A stretch of DNA of 64,000 nucleotides from Sphingomonas canadensis (GCF_026013525.1 NZ_JAPDRA010000003.1:124001-188000); one strand, 5' to 3'; counted from the stretch's first letter, positions 18,949-28,220 are shown. The notes: generated by a model not told the origin, from the letters alone. Translations and numbers: made by a program.

Positions 18949-19164
18949 TCAGTTCGCGTTGGCGACCGGCGCAGCCACGTTCGACACGACCTCGTTGCCA
19001 GTGGCGCCGTCGAGGTTGGTGACCATTTCGTCCGACACGTTGGTCTCGTCGACGACGGTCGCAGTGTTGTTGACGGCCGGGGTCTCACCACCGCACGCGG
19101 TGACGAGGAGGCCGGCGCCCGCGATCATCGAAACCGCAACGGCCTTGGAGAGAATTGCACGCAT
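18949..19164 (-). CDS. Small Asn/Val-rich lipoprotein
   Basis: This 71-residue product has a type II signal sequence ending in the lipobox LLVTACGG, so the mature protein is a lipid-anchored peptide of about 48 residues. It is rich in Asn, Val, Thr and acidic residues and has no predicted fold. A good terminator follows it. Small lipoproteins of this style are common in sphingomonads, but the function is unknown. Confidence 0.75.
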   Translation of the reverse strand: MRAILSKAVAVSMIAGAGLLVTACGGETPAVNNTATVVDETNVSDEMVTNLDGATGNEVVSNVAAPVANAN

Positions 19165-19252
19165 GTATAGCTCCCTAGATAATAGGCCCGAGCCACGGAT
19201 GGCCCGTAATTACCCGAACCTGAGTAGACATTAGACGCTTCGCCGCGCACCC

Positions 19253-19921
19253 TCAAGGTGCATTTCGCGTCAAATCGTCCAAAAATGGCAAAAATGTGGC
19301 AAAAAGCGACGAGTCGAGTTGCTCCGGCGTGATCGAGAGGCCCAGTTCGGCTGCGCTCGTCACCGGATATTCCGCGATGCCGCACGGCACGATGCCGCCG
19401 AAATGCCCCAGATCGGGCGACAGGTTCACCGCGAAGCCATGGAGCGTCACCCATTGGCGGATGCGCACGCCGATCGCGCCGATCTTCGCCTCGGTCCCGC
19501 CGTCGCGCGTCCAGATGCCGATGCGGCCCGGCGCGCGGAACGCGGTGATGCCCAGCCCGCCCAGCGCCGCGATCACCCAGCCTTCCAGCGCATGGACATA
19601 GTTGCGCACGTCGCGCTGCCGTTCGCGCAGGTCGAGCACGACATAGCCGATCCGCTGCCCCGGCCCATGATAGGTGTAGCGCCCGCCGCGCCCCGTGGGC
19701 ACCACGGGAAAGCGCGGGTCCAGCAGCTCGGCCGGATCGGCGCTCGTGCCCGCGGTATAGACCGGGGGATGCTCCAGCAGCCACACCAGCTCGCGGCCGG
19801 AAGCGCCGGGTTCGCCCGCGCGCACGGCATCGGCGCGCGCCTCCATTCCGGCCAGCGCGGCGGGATAGGGGACGGGTTCGGGGGAAACCCGCCATTCGAT
19901 GTTTCCGGGCAGTCCGGCCAT
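19253..19921 (-). CDS. lipB: Lipoyl(octanoyl) transferase
   Basis: LipB moves octanoate from acyl carrier protein to lipoyl domains such as GcvH, encoded near the other end of this window. The 222-residue protein has [15 protein letters not shown], the [16 protein letters not shown] motif, [21 protein letters not shown], and the catalytic cysteine in GGIVPCGI followed by the lysine-region SITPEQL. I start at the ATG complementary to 19921 ([10 protein letters not shown]); a longer frame exists but would run into the divergent gene's promoter. Confidence 0.93.
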   Translation of the reverse strand: MAGLPGNIEWRVSPEPVPYPAALAGMEARADAVRAGEPGASGRELVWLLEHPPVYTAGTSADPAELLDPRFPVVPTGRGGRYTYHGPGQRIGYVVLDLRERQRDVRNYVHALEGWVIAALGGLGITAFRAPGRIGIWTRDGGTEAKIGAIGVRIRQWVTLHGFAVNLSPDLGHFGGIVPCGIAEYPVTSAAELGLSITPEQLDSSLFATFLPFLDDLTRNAP

Positions 19922-20042
19922 GGCGCGCAGTTGGCCCTTCCGCGCCGCTTTCGCAAGCGTGCGCCGATGGATAGCCGGGCAAGCATTGGCAAGGCGGCGC
20001 GGCGCGGCTAACAGCGGGAAAGCGCATTGGGGGTAGGCCATC

Positions 20043-20861
20043 ATGGTCAAGATTGGAGCCGTCTGGGACCGGACGGCGGAGTTTCTGGCCGACAATCTCA
20101 GTTCGATCATGCCGGTCGCGCTGTTCGCCTTCTTCTTTCCCTATTCGATCAACGGCAGCTTCCAGCAGGCGGCGCAGGGGGCCACGGAATCGCTTCAGCT
20201 CGTGTTCCTGCTCGTTTCCTTCGCGGTGGGCGTGCTTTCGATGTGGGGCGCGCTCGCGCTGATCGCGATGGTCACCGGCGACGACAGCCGCGAGGCCGGG
20301 CGCCGCGCCACGCGGCGGCTGTTGCCCGCGGTGATCGTGCGGCTGGCGCTGCTGGTGCCGCTGTGCCTCTGTTTCCTGCCCACGCTGATCGCACTGGTGG
20401 CGGGCGGCGCGGATTTCCGCGCGCTGCTGAACAACGACGCGGCCGGAATGCCCAAGGCGGCGCAATGGACCTTCCTGGTCAATCTGCTGGTGGTGTTGCC
20501 GCTGTGGCTGGCGCTGGCGGCGCGGCTGGTGCTGATCGATCCGGTGGTGCTGGCGGAGGAGCGGATGTTCGGCGCCATCGCCCGTTCCTGGCGGCTGACG
20601 CGGGGCCTCACCTGGCGGATGATCGGCGTCATCCTGTTGTACCTGGTGGTCTCCGTTGTCGCGTGGCAGGCGGCGCGGACGGTGTTCGGCGTGCTGTTCC
20701 AGCTCATCGTCGGCGATGGCGGGGGCGGGCTCAGCCTGTCGGGCGTGCTCACCTCGATCACCGTCGCGGCGGTGCAGGCCGCGCTGGCGGTGGTCTCCGC
20801 GCTGTTCGCCGCCCATCTGCTGCTGGCCGCCATCGTGTCCGAGCGCGGGCAGCCGCGGTGA
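20043..20861 (+). CDS. Multi-pass membrane protein, GdpP/GPDPase-membrane-domain-like
   Basis: A 272-residue protein with about six transmembrane helices. The internal stretch [27 protein letters not shown] matches the pattern seen in the membrane domain found upstream of some glycerophosphodiester phosphodiesterases and in related stand-alone proteins. No enzymatic motif is present. Its stop overlaps the GTG of the following, similar membrane gene, so the two probably act together. Function unknown. Confidence 0.78.
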   Translation: MVKIGAVWDRTAEFLADNLSSIMPVALFAFFFPYSINGSFQQAAQGATESLQLVFLLVSFAVGVLSMWGALALIAMVTGDDSREAGRRATRRLLPAVIVRLALLVPLCLCFLPTLIALVAGGADFRALLNNDAAGMPKAAQWTFLVNLLVVLPLWLALAARLVLIDPVVLAEERMFGAIARSWRLTRGLTWRMIGVILLYLVVSVVAWQAARTVFGVLFQLIVGDGGGGLSLSGVLTSITVAAVQAALAVVSALFAAHLLLAAIVSERGQPR

Positions 20862-21595
20862 ACCGGAACCTCTCCGCGATCTTCGCGGACGCAGCGGCGC
20901 TCTGGCGCTCCGACGCCGATCTGCTGGCGCGCGTGGCGGCGGTGTTCTTCTTCCTCCCCGGGCTGGCGCAGGCGCTGTTCGTGCCGATGCCGGAACTTGC
21001 CGGGCTGGAGGCGCCGGAAGCGATGCCGGTGCTCGCCGAATGGCTGCGCGCCAACATCGGCTGGCTGGCCGGGCAGTTCCTGATGCACTCGCTGGGAAGC
21101 TGCGCGCTGCTGGTGCTGCTGCTCGATCCCGCGCGGCCTGCCGTGGGCGGGGCGATGCGCATCGCGCTGCGCCGCCTGCCTGGCTATGTCGTGCTGACGC
21201 TCACGGCGCTGCTGGTCGTGCTGATCGGCATGTTCCCGCTGCTGGTGCCCGGCTTCTACCTGATGGGGCGGCTGTTCCTGACCGGCCCTACCTATGTCGC
21301 CGAGCCGCAGAAGGGCGCGATCGACGCGCTGGTGGCGGGTATCCGGCACAGCCACCGCAACGGCTGGATGCTGGCGCTCGTCGCGCTCACGGTCGGCATC
21401 ATCCAGTATCTGGCGGCGGGTATCCTGGATGCGATCGCCCAGGTGGCGGGGGTCGGCGCGGGAACCAGCGTCTACCTGCTTGCGCCGTTCAAGCTGGCGA
21501 TCGCCGCCGCGGGCGCGGCGCTGGCGCTGTGGCAGGTGCTGCTGTCCGCCGCCGCCTACCGGCTGCTAGCCACGGCCCCCAGGCACGGGATCTGA
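20858..21595 (+). CDS. Multi-pass membrane protein, paralogue-like partner
   Basis: A 245-residue membrane protein with roughly five or six helices. It shares the general build of its upstream neighbour, including an interrupted helix followed by FYLMGRLFLTGPTYVAEPQKGAIDALVAGIRHSHRNG, which parallels the [20 protein letters not shown] region of the neighbour. The GTG start overlaps the previous stop (GTGA). Its 3' end overlaps the convergent GNAT gene by 40 bases. Function unknown. Confidence 0.78.
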   Translation: MNRNLSAIFADAAALWRSDADLLARVAAVFFFLPGLAQALFVPMPELAGLEAPEAMPVLAEWLRANIGWLAGQFLMHSLGSCALLVLLLDPARPAVGGAMRIALRRLPGYVVLTLTALLVVLIGMFPLLVPGFYLMGRLFLTGPTYVAEPQKGAIDALVAGIRHSHRNGWMLALVALTVGIIQYLAAGILDAIAQVAGVGAGTSVYLLAPFKLAIAAAGAALALWQVLLSAAAYRLLATAPRHGI

Positions 21596-22158
21596 GGGGC
21601 CGCCTCCGCCGGTAGCGCGCCCGCCAGCCGCGGATCGGCAAAGGTCTCCACCGCCCGGGCATAGGGCACGAAGCCGTGGCGGCGATAGAATCCCAGCGCG
21701 CCGGGATGGTCGAGCGTGCAGGTATGGACCCACACCCGCGCCGTATCCTTCGTCCATGCGCGCGCCAGCGCCTGCGCCATCATCCAGCCGCCATGGCCCT
21801 GGCCGTTCAGCTCCGGGATCAGACCGAAGAAGGCGATCTCCGTCTCCCCCGGCGTGCGGAAATCCAGCTCCAGTATCCCCACCTCGATCCCTCTCGGATC
21901 GACTGCGGCAAAGATCGCCACGCCGGGATCGTGGATGATCGCGGAAAGCTGCGCATCGTCCATCACCAGCCGGGAAAACCACAGCCATGGCTGACCGATC
22001 CGGCGGAACAGCGCGCGGTATTTCTCCGGCGTCGGCTGGTTCCATGGCGCCAGCCGCAGCGGCGAATCGGGCATCGGCCGGGGGCGGGGCCGCTCGCGCA
22101 TCTCCAGCGAGGTGACGATGGTAGCGATCTGTTCGCCCGGAACGGGGATCAGGCCCAT
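21556..22158 (-). CDS. GNAT-family N-acetyltransferase
   Basis: A 200-residue protein whose core shows the GNAT acetyl-CoA pattern: EIAFFGLIPELNGQGHGGWMMAQALARA followed by HTCTLDHPGALGFYRRHGFVPY. The first ~70 residues carry PWNQPTPEKYRALFRRIGQPWLWFSR, seen in a subgroup of small-molecule GNATs. It is the last gene of an operon with trmL, a small Cys protein and hemF, with one base between hemF stop and this start. Confidence 0.85.
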   Translation of the reverse strand: MGLIPVPGEQIATIVTSLEMRERPRPRPMPDSPLRLAPWNQPTPEKYRALFRRIGQPWLWFSRLVMDDAQLSAIIHDPGVAIFAAVDPRGIEVGILELDFRTPGETEIAFFGLIPELNGQGHGGWMMAQALARAWTKDTARVWVHTCTLDHPGALGFYRRHGFVPYARAVETFADPRLAGALPAEAAPQIPCLGAVASSR

Positions 22159-22159
22159 G

Positions 22160-23002
22160 CTATTCCCACACCACCTCGGGCGGCAGGCTCATCAGGATCG
22201 CGTCGATATTGCCCCCGGTCTTCAGCCCGAACAGCGTGCCGCGGTCATAGACCAGGTTGAACTCGGCATAGCGGCCGCGCCACACGCGCTGGGCGTGCTT
22301 ATCCTCCGGCGTGAAATCCATCCCCATCCGCCGCCGCACCAGCCGGGGGAAAACCTCCAGGAATGCCCGTCCCACGTCCCGGGTGAAGGCGAAGTCGCCT
22401 TCCCAGCCGCCTTCCAGATGATCGTAGAAGATGCCGCCCACCCCGCGATGCACCTTGCGGTGGGGGATGTAGAAATAATCGTCCGCCCATTGCTTGAAGC
22501 GCGGATAATGGCCGGGATCGTGCCGGTCGCACGCGGCCTTCAGCGCGGCGTGGAAGTCTTCGGTGTCCTCGGCATAGGCGATCGGCGGGTTCAGGTCCGC
22601 GCCGCCGCCGAACCAGCGCTTCGTGGTACACAGGAAGCGCGTGTTCATATGGACGGCGGGCACGTGCGGATTGGCCATGTGCGCCACCAGGCTGATTCCC
22701 GTGGCGAAGAACTGCGGATTTTCCCCCGCGCCGTGGATCGTCTTGGCGAAATCGCCCTCGAAGGTGCCGCCGACGGTGGAGACGTTGACGCCCACCTTTT
22801 CGAATACCTTGCCCTTCATCACCCCGCGCACGCCGCCGCCGCCGGGCTCGCCCCATGGATCGGTGCGGTCCCAGGGCAGATAGGCGAAGGCCGCGTCCGA
22901 TCCCGCCTCGCGCTCGATCGCCTCGAATTCGGCGCAGATCTGGTCGCGCAGGCTTTCGAACCAGGCGCGGGCGGCGGATTGCTGTTCGTCGAGCGGATTC
23001 AT
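22160..23002 (-). CDS. hemF: Oxygen-dependent coproporphyrinogen III oxidase
   Basis: HemF decarboxylates coproporphyrinogen III to protoporphyrinogen IX using O2. The 280-residue protein contains GGGGVRGVMKGKVFEKVGVN near residue 60, HMANPHVPAVHMNTRFL, WFGGGADLNPP, and the C-terminal AEFNLVYDRGTLFGLKTGGN with SLPP. These are the family signatures, in their normal order. It lies downstream of trmL and a small gene, and upstream of a GNAT gene with near-zero gaps. It supports haem supply for the nearby bc1 complex, which is an inference. Confidence 0.96.
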   Translation of the reverse strand: MNPLDEQQSAARAWFESLRDQICAEFEAIEREAGSDAAFAYLPWDRTDPWGEPGGGGVRGVMKGKVFEKVGVNVSTVGGTFEGDFAKTIHGAGENPQFFATGISLVAHMANPHVPAVHMNTRFLCTTKRWFGGGADLNPPIAYAEDTEDFHAALKAACDRHDPGHYPRFKQWADDYFYIPHRKVHRGVGGIFYDHLEGGWEGDFAFTRDVGRAFLEVFPRLVRRRMGMDFTPEDKHAQRVWRGRYAEFNLVYDRGTLFGLKTGGNIDAILMSLPPEVVWE

Positions 23003-23012
23003 GGCCGTTCCA

Positions 23013-23204
23013 CTAGCTTCGCCGGTCCGCGGAATCGAGGGGCGGATTGCGCTTGCCCTTCCTGCGGCTGGTGAGGTGGAAGGCGAAGCAGCGGTCGCAG
23101 CGATAGGGGCGCAGGTCCAGGCCGAAGCCGCGTGCCGCCGCCAGCGCCGCGGTGGCGGTGCGATAGCGCGCCTTGCGGGCGCAGACGCTGGCTCGGGTGC
23201 GCAT
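23013..23204 (-). CDS. Small CxxC protein
   Basis: A 63-residue basic protein. RPYRCDRCFAFHLTSRRKG contains a CxxC followed by a histidine four residues after the second Cys, looking like half of a zinc-ribbon. The N-terminus has another Cys (RASVCARKARY), which may complete a metal site. It sits with 10-base and 5-base gaps between hemF and trmL, so it is almost certainly part of the operon. Function unknown. Confidence 0.7.
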   Translation of the reverse strand: MRTRASVCARKARYRTATAALAAARGFGLDLRPYRCDRCFAFHLTSRRKGKRNPPLDSADRRS

Positions 23205-23209
23205 CGGGC

Positions 23210-23665
23210 TCAGGCCGGGGCCGGCCAGCCGCCGGTCTGGCGCAGCGCCTCGCCCAGCACGATCCCCGCCGCCACCGCCACGTTGAGCGAGCGGAAGCCC
23301 GGCCGCAGCGGGATTCGCACCGCCAGGTCCGCCCGCGCATGGACGAAACCGGGCACGCCCGCGCCCTCCGATCCCAGCAGCAGCGTGTCACCAGCCGCGA
23401 ACCGCGCCTCGGGCAGCGGCGCCGCGCCCCGCGTCGTCATCAGCACCAGCCGGCCGGTCAGCGCCGCTTCGAACGCGCTCCAGTCGGCGTGGCGCACCAC
23501 CTCGGCCTGGGCGGCATAGTCCATCCCGGCGCGGGCCAGCGCGCGGTTGCTCCAGGGGAAACCCATGGGTTCGATCAGGTCCACCGCCACGCCCAGGCAG
23601 GCCGCGGTGCGCAGGATCGTGCCCACGTTTCCGGCGATGTCGGGCTCGAACAGGGCCAGGCGCAT
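23210..23665 (-). CDS. trmL: tRNA (cytidine(34)-2'-O)-methyltransferase
   Basis: A 151-residue SPOUT-class methyltransferase that modifies the wobble nucleotide of leucine tRNAs. It starts MRLALFEPDIAGNVGTILRTAACLG, the classic TrmL opening, and has LLLGSEGAGVPG and IPLRPGFRSLNVAVAAGIVLGEALRQ, which form the SAM-binding trefoil knot. Short length favours TrmL over TrmH. I chose the ATG complementary to 23665, discarding an unconserved N-terminal extension. It is the first gene of a four-gene operon. Confidence 0.93.
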   Translation of the reverse strand: MRLALFEPDIAGNVGTILRTAACLGVAVDLIEPMGFPWSNRALARAGMDYAAQAEVVRHADWSAFEAALTGRLVLMTTRGAAPLPEARFAAGDTLLLGSEGAGVPGFVHARADLAVRIPLRPGFRSLNVAVAAGIVLGEALRQTGGWPAPA

Positions 23666-23876
23666 GGCCGATTCCCTAGCCCCGGCGGCGTGCAAGCGGG
23701 AGCGGGAAATGGATATGCGTAAGAATCCCGACAAAAAGCCCATTGGCAAAGCCGTGCGGCCACGTCTATCAGGCCGCCAGCCGCCGGGGGCACCAGGGGG
23801 CTTGGGGGCTTCGTGCGCCCGTGTTCCGTTTCCCCGCGCGTCCGTGCGGACAAGTTGGAAGTGCAAGGGCTGTAGC

Positions 23877-24428
23877 ATGGCAACTGAAGGCGATCCGTCG
23901 GTTCTCGAAAACCCGAGACGGCGTGACTATCTGCAATTCGCCGCGGTCGCGGTTGCCGGCGTGGGTGCCGGCGTCACCGTGCTCCCGCTGGTCAATTCGA
24001 TGAACCCGTCGGCCGATGTTCTCGCCGCCTCGACCACCGAGGTCGATCTGAGCGCGATCGAGCCCGGCCAGGCGATCAAGGCCAGCTTCCGCAAGCAGCC
24101 GCTGTTCGTCCGCCACCTGACGCAGGCCGAAATCGACCAGGCGGACGCCGTGCCGCTCGGCGAGCTGCGCGATCCGCAGTCGCTCAAGGAGCGTACCAAG
24201 GAAGGCAAGGCGCAGTGGCTCGTCACGCTGGGCGTCTGCACCCACCTGGGCTGCGTGCCGCTGGGCGCGGGCGAGGGCGAGGCCAAGGGCGATTACGGCG
24301 GGTATTTCTGCCCGTGCCACGGCTCGCACTACGACACTGCGGCCCGCATTCGTAAGGGCCCGGCGCCGAAGAACCTTGAGGTGCCGGCCTATACGTTCGA
24401 CACCGACACCAAAATCACGGTGGGTTGA
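23877..24428 (+). CDS. petA: Ubiquinol-cytochrome c reductase Rieske iron-sulfur subunit
   Basis: The Rieske subunit of complex III accepts electrons from ubiquinol. The 183-residue protein has an N-terminal region with a double-arginine ([10 protein letters not shown]) before a hydrophobic anchor, consistent with Tat export. The 2Fe-2S ligands are in [10 protein letters not shown] and CPCHGSHYD. The ATG at 23877 follows a 211-base gap that should hold the operon promoter, though I cannot pick it with confidence. petB begins 12 bases downstream. Confidence 0.96.
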   Translation: MATEGDPSVLENPRRRDYLQFAAVAVAGVGAGVTVLPLVNSMNPSADVLAASTTEVDLSAIEPGQAIKASFRKQPLFVRHLTQAEIDQADAVPLGELRDPQSLKERTKEGKAQWLVTLGVCTHLGCVPLGAGEGEAKGDYGGYFCPCHGSHYDTAARIRKGPAPKNLEVPAYTFDTDTKITVG

Positions 24429-24439
24429 GGAAACCGAGA

Positions 24440-25702
24440 ATGAGCTTTCCCTGGGCAAAGCATTACGAACCCAAGCATCCGTTGATGCAGTGGATCGATT
24501 CGCGGCTCCCGCTGCCGCGCTTCGTGTACAACGCGATCGGCGGCGGCTATCCGGTTCCGCGCAACCTCAACTATTTCTGGAACTTCGGCGTCCTCGCGGG
24601 CGTCGCGCTGGTGATCCAGATCGTCACCGGCATCGTGCTGGCGATGCACTTCCATTCCAGCGCGGCCGAGGCGTTCAATTCGGTGAACGTCGGCATCATG
24701 CGTGACGTGAACGCGGGCTGGTTCCTGCGCTTCGCACACGCCAACGGCGCCTCGATGTTCTTCATCGTCGTCTACATCCACATGTTCCGCGGCCTCTATT
24801 ACGGATCGTACAAGGCCCCGCGCGAGATGGTGTGGCTGCTCGGCGTCGTGATCTTCCTGCTGATGATGGCCACGGCCTTCATGGGCTATGTCCTTCCCTG
24901 GGGCCAGATGAGCTTCTGGGGCGCGCAGGTGATCACCGGCTTCTTCTCCGCCATTCCGGTGGTGGGCGACTGGATCCGCGTGTGGCTGCTCGGCGGCTAT
25001 GCTCCGGACGATGCGGCGCTCAACCGCTTCTTCTCGCTCCACTATCTGCTGCCGTTCGTGATCGCGGGCGTCATCATCCTGCACATCTGGGCGCTGCACA
25101 TCCCGGGCTCGTCGAACCCGACGGGCGTCGAGGTGAAGGGCGAGCAGGATACCGTGCCGTTCCACCCCTATTACACGGCCAAGGACGGCTTCGGGGTCGG
25201 CATCTTCCTGATCTTCTTCACCGCGCTGGTGTTCTTCTACCCCGACGCGCTGGGCCACCCGGACAATTATATCCCGGCGAATCCGCTCTCCACGCCCGCG
25301 CACATCGTGCCCGAATGGTATTTCTGGCCCTTCTACGCGATCCTGCGCGCCTTCACCGCGGACTTCATCCTGCCGGCGAAGCTGTGGGGCGTGCTGGCGA
25401 TGTTCGGATCGATCCTGATCCTGTTCTTCCTGCCCTGGCTCGACAAGTCGCCGGTGCGTTCGGCGAACTATCGCCCGGTGTACCGCACGCTGTTCTGGGT
25501 GCTGATGGTCGACGTGCTGGTGCTGGGCTATTGCGGCGGTTCGCCTGCCGATCCGGCCTACATCATCGCGAGCCAGCTCGCCTCGGCCTATTACTTCGCC
25601 CACTTCCTGATCATCCTGCCCATCGTTTCGCGGCTCGAACGCCCGCGTCCGCTGCCGGGATCGATCACCGAAGCCGTGCTCGGCACCACCAAGACCGCCT
25701 AA
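24440..25702 (+). CDS. petB: Cytochrome b of the bc1 complex
   Basis: A 420-residue polytopic protein that carries hemes bL and bH and both quinone sites. It starts with the LPLPRF region and has [11 protein letters not shown], the helix with [31 protein letters not shown], the Qo-site [19 protein letters not shown], and the [15 protein letters not shown] stretch of the C-terminal half. The N- and C-terminal halves are on one chain, as in proteobacteria. It is the middle gene of petABC. Confidence 0.97.
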   Translation: MSFPWAKHYEPKHPLMQWIDSRLPLPRFVYNAIGGGYPVPRNLNYFWNFGVLAGVALVIQIVTGIVLAMHFHSSAAEAFNSVNVGIMRDVNAGWFLRFAHANGASMFFIVVYIHMFRGLYYGSYKAPREMVWLLGVVIFLLMMATAFMGYVLPWGQMSFWGAQVITGFFSAIPVVGDWIRVWLLGGYAPDDAALNRFFSLHYLLPFVIAGVIILHIWALHIPGSSNPTGVEVKGEQDTVPFHPYYTAKDGFGVGIFLIFFTALVFFYPDALGHPDNYIPANPLSTPAHIVPEWYFWPFYAILRAFTADFILPAKLWGVLAMFGSILILFFLPWLDKSPVRSANYRPVYRTLFWVLMVDVLVLGYCGGSPADPAYIIASQLASAYYFAHFLIILPIVSRLERPRPLPGSITEAVLGTTKTA

Positions 25703-25714
25703 AGGACCGGCCCG

Positions 25715-26557
25715 ATGACTTCGCTGCTGATGCGCTCCATCAAGTTCCTTGTCGGCCTCGGTTTCGTGGGCGTGCTGCTGATCGCGCTCTGGGGCACGAT
25801 CTCCGGCCTGATCAGGGAAGGCACGCCGCAGACCGCCGAACAGGCGCTGCACGAGCATCCCAAGGAGCTTCACCTCCCGTCGAACGGCCCGTTCGGCAAG
25901 TTCGACCTCGCCCAGCTCCAGCGCGGCTTCAAGGTCTATGAGAAGGTGTGCGCGCAGTGCCACTCGCTCAACCTGGTGTCGTTCCGCGAGCTGGCGGGCC
26001 TCGGCTACAACGAGGCGGAGATCAAGAAGATCGCCAAGGACTGGCCGGTGAAGCAGCCGGTGTTCGACAACAAGGCCGGCACCTGGGGCGAGCGCGACAA
26101 CACGCCCGCCGACCGTTTCCCGAAGGTCTATTACGCCGCCAACGGCACCCCGCCCGATCTCTCGCTGATCACCAAGGCGCGGCATGACGGCGCGGCCTAT
26201 GTCTACTCGCTGATGGTCGGTTACACCGAAAAGCCGGATGCGGAAGGCGCCAAGAAGTTCCCGGAAGCGCTGAAGTCGCCCGAGGGCCTGCACTTCAACA
26301 AATATTTCGCCAACCTCCATCTCGCGATGCCGGCTCCGCTGACCGACGCGCAGATCGACACGGTGAAATATACCGACGGCACGCCCACCACCGTGGACCA
26401 GATGGCGCAGGACGTCTCCGCCTTCCTGGTGTGGACCGCGGAGCCGACGATGCAGCAGCGCCACCGCTTCGGCGTCGCCGTGCTGATCTTCCTGATCTTC
26501 GCGACGATCCTGGGCTATGGCGCCTATCGCAACGTCTGGCGCGGAATGAAGCACTGA
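25715..26557 (+). CDS. petC: Cytochrome c1
   Basis: The 280-residue protein has an N-terminal hydrophobic segment, a haem-binding CAQCHSLNL motif near residue 83, the family stretch DNTPADRFPKVYYAANGTPPDLSLI, an axial methionine region in LHLAMPAPL, and a C-terminal membrane anchor ending in RNVWRGMKH. It transfers electrons from the Rieske protein to soluble cytochrome c at the outer face of the inner membrane. It completes the petABC set; apt follows. Confidence 0.96.
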   Translation: MTSLLMRSIKFLVGLGFVGVLLIALWGTISGLIREGTPQTAEQALHEHPKELHLPSNGPFGKFDLAQLQRGFKVYEKVCAQCHSLNLVSFRELAGLGYNEAEIKKIAKDWPVKQPVFDNKAGTWGERDNTPADRFPKVYYAANGTPPDLSLITKARHDGAAYVYSLMVGYTEKPDAEGAKKFPEALKSPEGLHFNKYFANLHLAMPAPLTDAQIDTVKYTDGTPTTVDQMAQDVSAFLVWTAEPTMQQRHRFGVAVLIFLIFATILGYGAYRNVWRGMKH

Positions 26558-26640
26558 TCCCGGCCCGTTCGCCCCGGGCTTGTCGCGGGGCGGACGTTGC
26601 CGCAGGCGGCCCCGGCGCGGGCAGGCGAACGGAGGGCCGG

Positions 26641-27189
26641 ATGATCGGCACGAGGCCGGATAACGCAGAAATCCGGCGGCGGATTCGCACGATCCCCGAC
26701 TTTCCGAAGCCGGGGATCATGTTCCGCGACATCACAACCCTGCTGCTCGATGCGGAAGGGCTGCGGCTCACCATCCAGGGCATGGCTGCGCAGGTGGACG
26801 GTCCCGTCGATCTCGTCGCCGGGATCGAGGCGCGCGGCTTCCTGTTTGGCGCGGCGCTAGCGATGGAGCTGGGCACCGGCGTGCTGCTGATCCGCAAGGA
26901 CGGCAAGCTGCCTGGCGCGACCATCGCCGAGGATTATGCGCTGGAATATGGCACGGACCGGATCGCGATCCACGCCGATGCCTGCGCGCCCGGTGCCCGC
27001 GTGCTGCTGGTCGACGATCTGATCGCCACCGGCGGCACTGCCCGCGCGGCGGTGCGCCTGCTGCGCAAGGCGGGGGCGGTGGTCACCCAGGCGGCGTTCG
27101 TGGTGGACCTGCCCGAACTCGGCGGCGCCGATGCGCTGCGCGGCGACGGCATCCACGTCTCCACGCTGGTGGCGTTCGAAGGCCACTGA
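26641..27189 (+). CDS. apt: Adenine phosphoribosyltransferase
   Basis: Apt salvages adenine to AMP. The 182-residue protein has the usual opening IRTIPDFPKPGIMFRDITTLL, GIEARGFLFGAALA, RKDGKLPGAT, the PRPP-binding VLLVDDLIATGGTARAA, and the ELGGADALRG loop. It starts 83 bases after petC. Its stop codon lies inside the first bases of a long inverted-repeat arm that is found again, reversed, beyond the maoC-like gene. Confidence 0.95.
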   Translation: MIGTRPDNAEIRRRIRTIPDFPKPGIMFRDITTLLLDAEGLRLTIQGMAAQVDGPVDLVAGIEARGFLFGAALAMELGTGVLLIRKDGKLPGATIAEDYALEYGTDRIAIHADACAPGARVLLVDDLIATGGTARAAVRLLRKAGAVVTQAAFVVDLPELGGADALRGDGIHVSTLVAFEGH

Positions 27190-27334
27190 GCCCGGTCGGC
27201 GCACAAGCGCCCCATATCTCCGAAACCGCTCCCCCCCCACGCCAACGCTGGCGGGGATGTCCTGTCTCTTCGTGGCTTCGTGGCTTTGTGCGAGAAATAG
27301 AGTCGATCTCACACAAAGCCACGAAGCCGCGAAG
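27186..27334. repeat. Long inverted-repeat arm, left of maoC-like gene
   Basis: About 149 bases starting at the apt stop. The right part (27268-27334) is a hairpin with 27-base arms (CTTCGTGGCTTCGTGGC...) differing at two positions and a 13-base loop. The whole arm recurs in reverse orientation at 27952-28089, with the core of about 115 bases nearly identical. It contains no gene. Confidence 0.85.
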
Positions 27335-27430
27335 GAAGGCAAAAACAGAAGCGATTGGCGCTTCGCACCGGAGGCGGACTCACGCCTGCTCTCATTGGCG
27401 GCGTGCCGCCGGGCGGAAGATATGCCGCGA

Positions 27431-27874
27431 CTACCCGCGCGTGCGGATCAGGCCCAGCGCGATGAAGCGCAGCACGGGCTCGTCGTGCTGGTTGAACGTG
27501 GTCATCTGGCTGCGCATGCTGCCCATGCCCGGGCGGCTCTGCGATGCGCGTTTGTCCAGCACCACGCTCTCGGCGCGCAGCACATCGCCGGGATAAACCG
27601 GCTTGATCCAGCGAAGCTCGTCCACGCCGGCCGCGCCCAGCGACGCCTGGGGGTGTTCCTTCATATAGGTGACGAACATCGCCATCGTCATCGCGCAGGT
27701 GTGCCAGCCGCTGGCCGAGACGCGCCCGAAATACGTCTGCGCCGCCGCCTCGTCATCCAGGTGGAACGGCTGGGGATCATATTTCCCGGCAAAGGCGAGC
27801 ACTTCCTCGCGCGTCACCTCATAGCGGCCGAACGAACGAACCGCGCCGACCTCGATATCCTCGAAATAAAGCAT
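27431..27874 (-). CDS. MaoC-like (R)-specific enoyl-CoA hydratase domain protein
   Basis: A 147-residue single hot-dog domain protein. FAGKYDPQPFHLDDEAA holds the catalytic Asp and His of the MaoC family, and VDELRWIKPVYPGDVLRAESVVLDKRAS is the family's central beta region. It probably hydrates or dehydrates a short acyl-CoA. It stands alone, and it lies between two long inverted-repeat arms (27186-27334 and 27952-28089), an arrangement that could mark movement of the gene as a unit or repeat-driven inversion. Confidence 0.88.
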   Translation of the reverse strand: MLYFEDIEVGAVRSFGRYEVTREEVLAFAGKYDPQPFHLDDEAAAQTYFGRVSASGWHTCAMTMAMFVTYMKEHPQASLGAAGVDELRWIKPVYPGDVLRAESVVLDKRASQSRPGMGSMRSQMTTFNQHDEPVLRFIALGLIRTRG

Positions 27875-27951
27875 GAATTCCGTTTCGTATGAAAACTATC
27901 TATTGGCAAGCGTCATTGCGTGCCGCCGGCGCCAGGCTGACCCTCGGCGGC

Positions 27952-28089
27952 GCTTCGTGGCTTTGTGCGAGATCGACTCTATTTCTCGCACAAAGCCACG
28001 AAGCCACGAAGAACAGGACATCCCGCCAGCGTTGGCGTGGGGAGAGCGGTCTCGGAGATATGGGCGCTGGCGCGCCGTCCGGGCTCAGG
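27952..28089. repeat. Long inverted-repeat arm, right of maoC-like gene
   Basis: Reverse-complement partner of 27186-27334. It includes the hairpin core (arms 27952-27973 and 27984-28011) and then the unique tail that carries CCGCCAGCGTTGGCG and CTCGGAGATATGGG, which appears inverted in the left arm as CCCATATCTCCGA. The stretch 27875-28289 holds this arm and one more hairpin copy; I see no gene there. Confidence 0.85.
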
Positions 28090-28149
28090 GCGAACCGCAT
28101 GCGCGTTCGTCCCCCGCGCGTAGCGCGTCGATCGCGTCTGTTTGCGCCT

Positions 28150-28220
28150 TTCTTTGTGGCTTCGTGGCTTTGTGTGAGATCGATTCTTTTTCGCACACAA
28201 AGCCACAAGGCCGCGAAGAA
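28150..28220. repeat. Third copy of the CTTCGTGGCTTTGTG hairpin
   Basis: A 71-base hairpin with ~29-base arms (28150-28178 and 28191-28220) around a T-rich loop. It has the same core as the two longer arms but more mismatches, and it lies between the right arm and the end of the phosphodiesterase gene. Confidence 0.82.

Noticed and set aside
26558..26640. Terminator between petC and apt
   Set aside because: The gap is GC-rich with possible hairpins, but no T-tract follows, so I did not annotate one.
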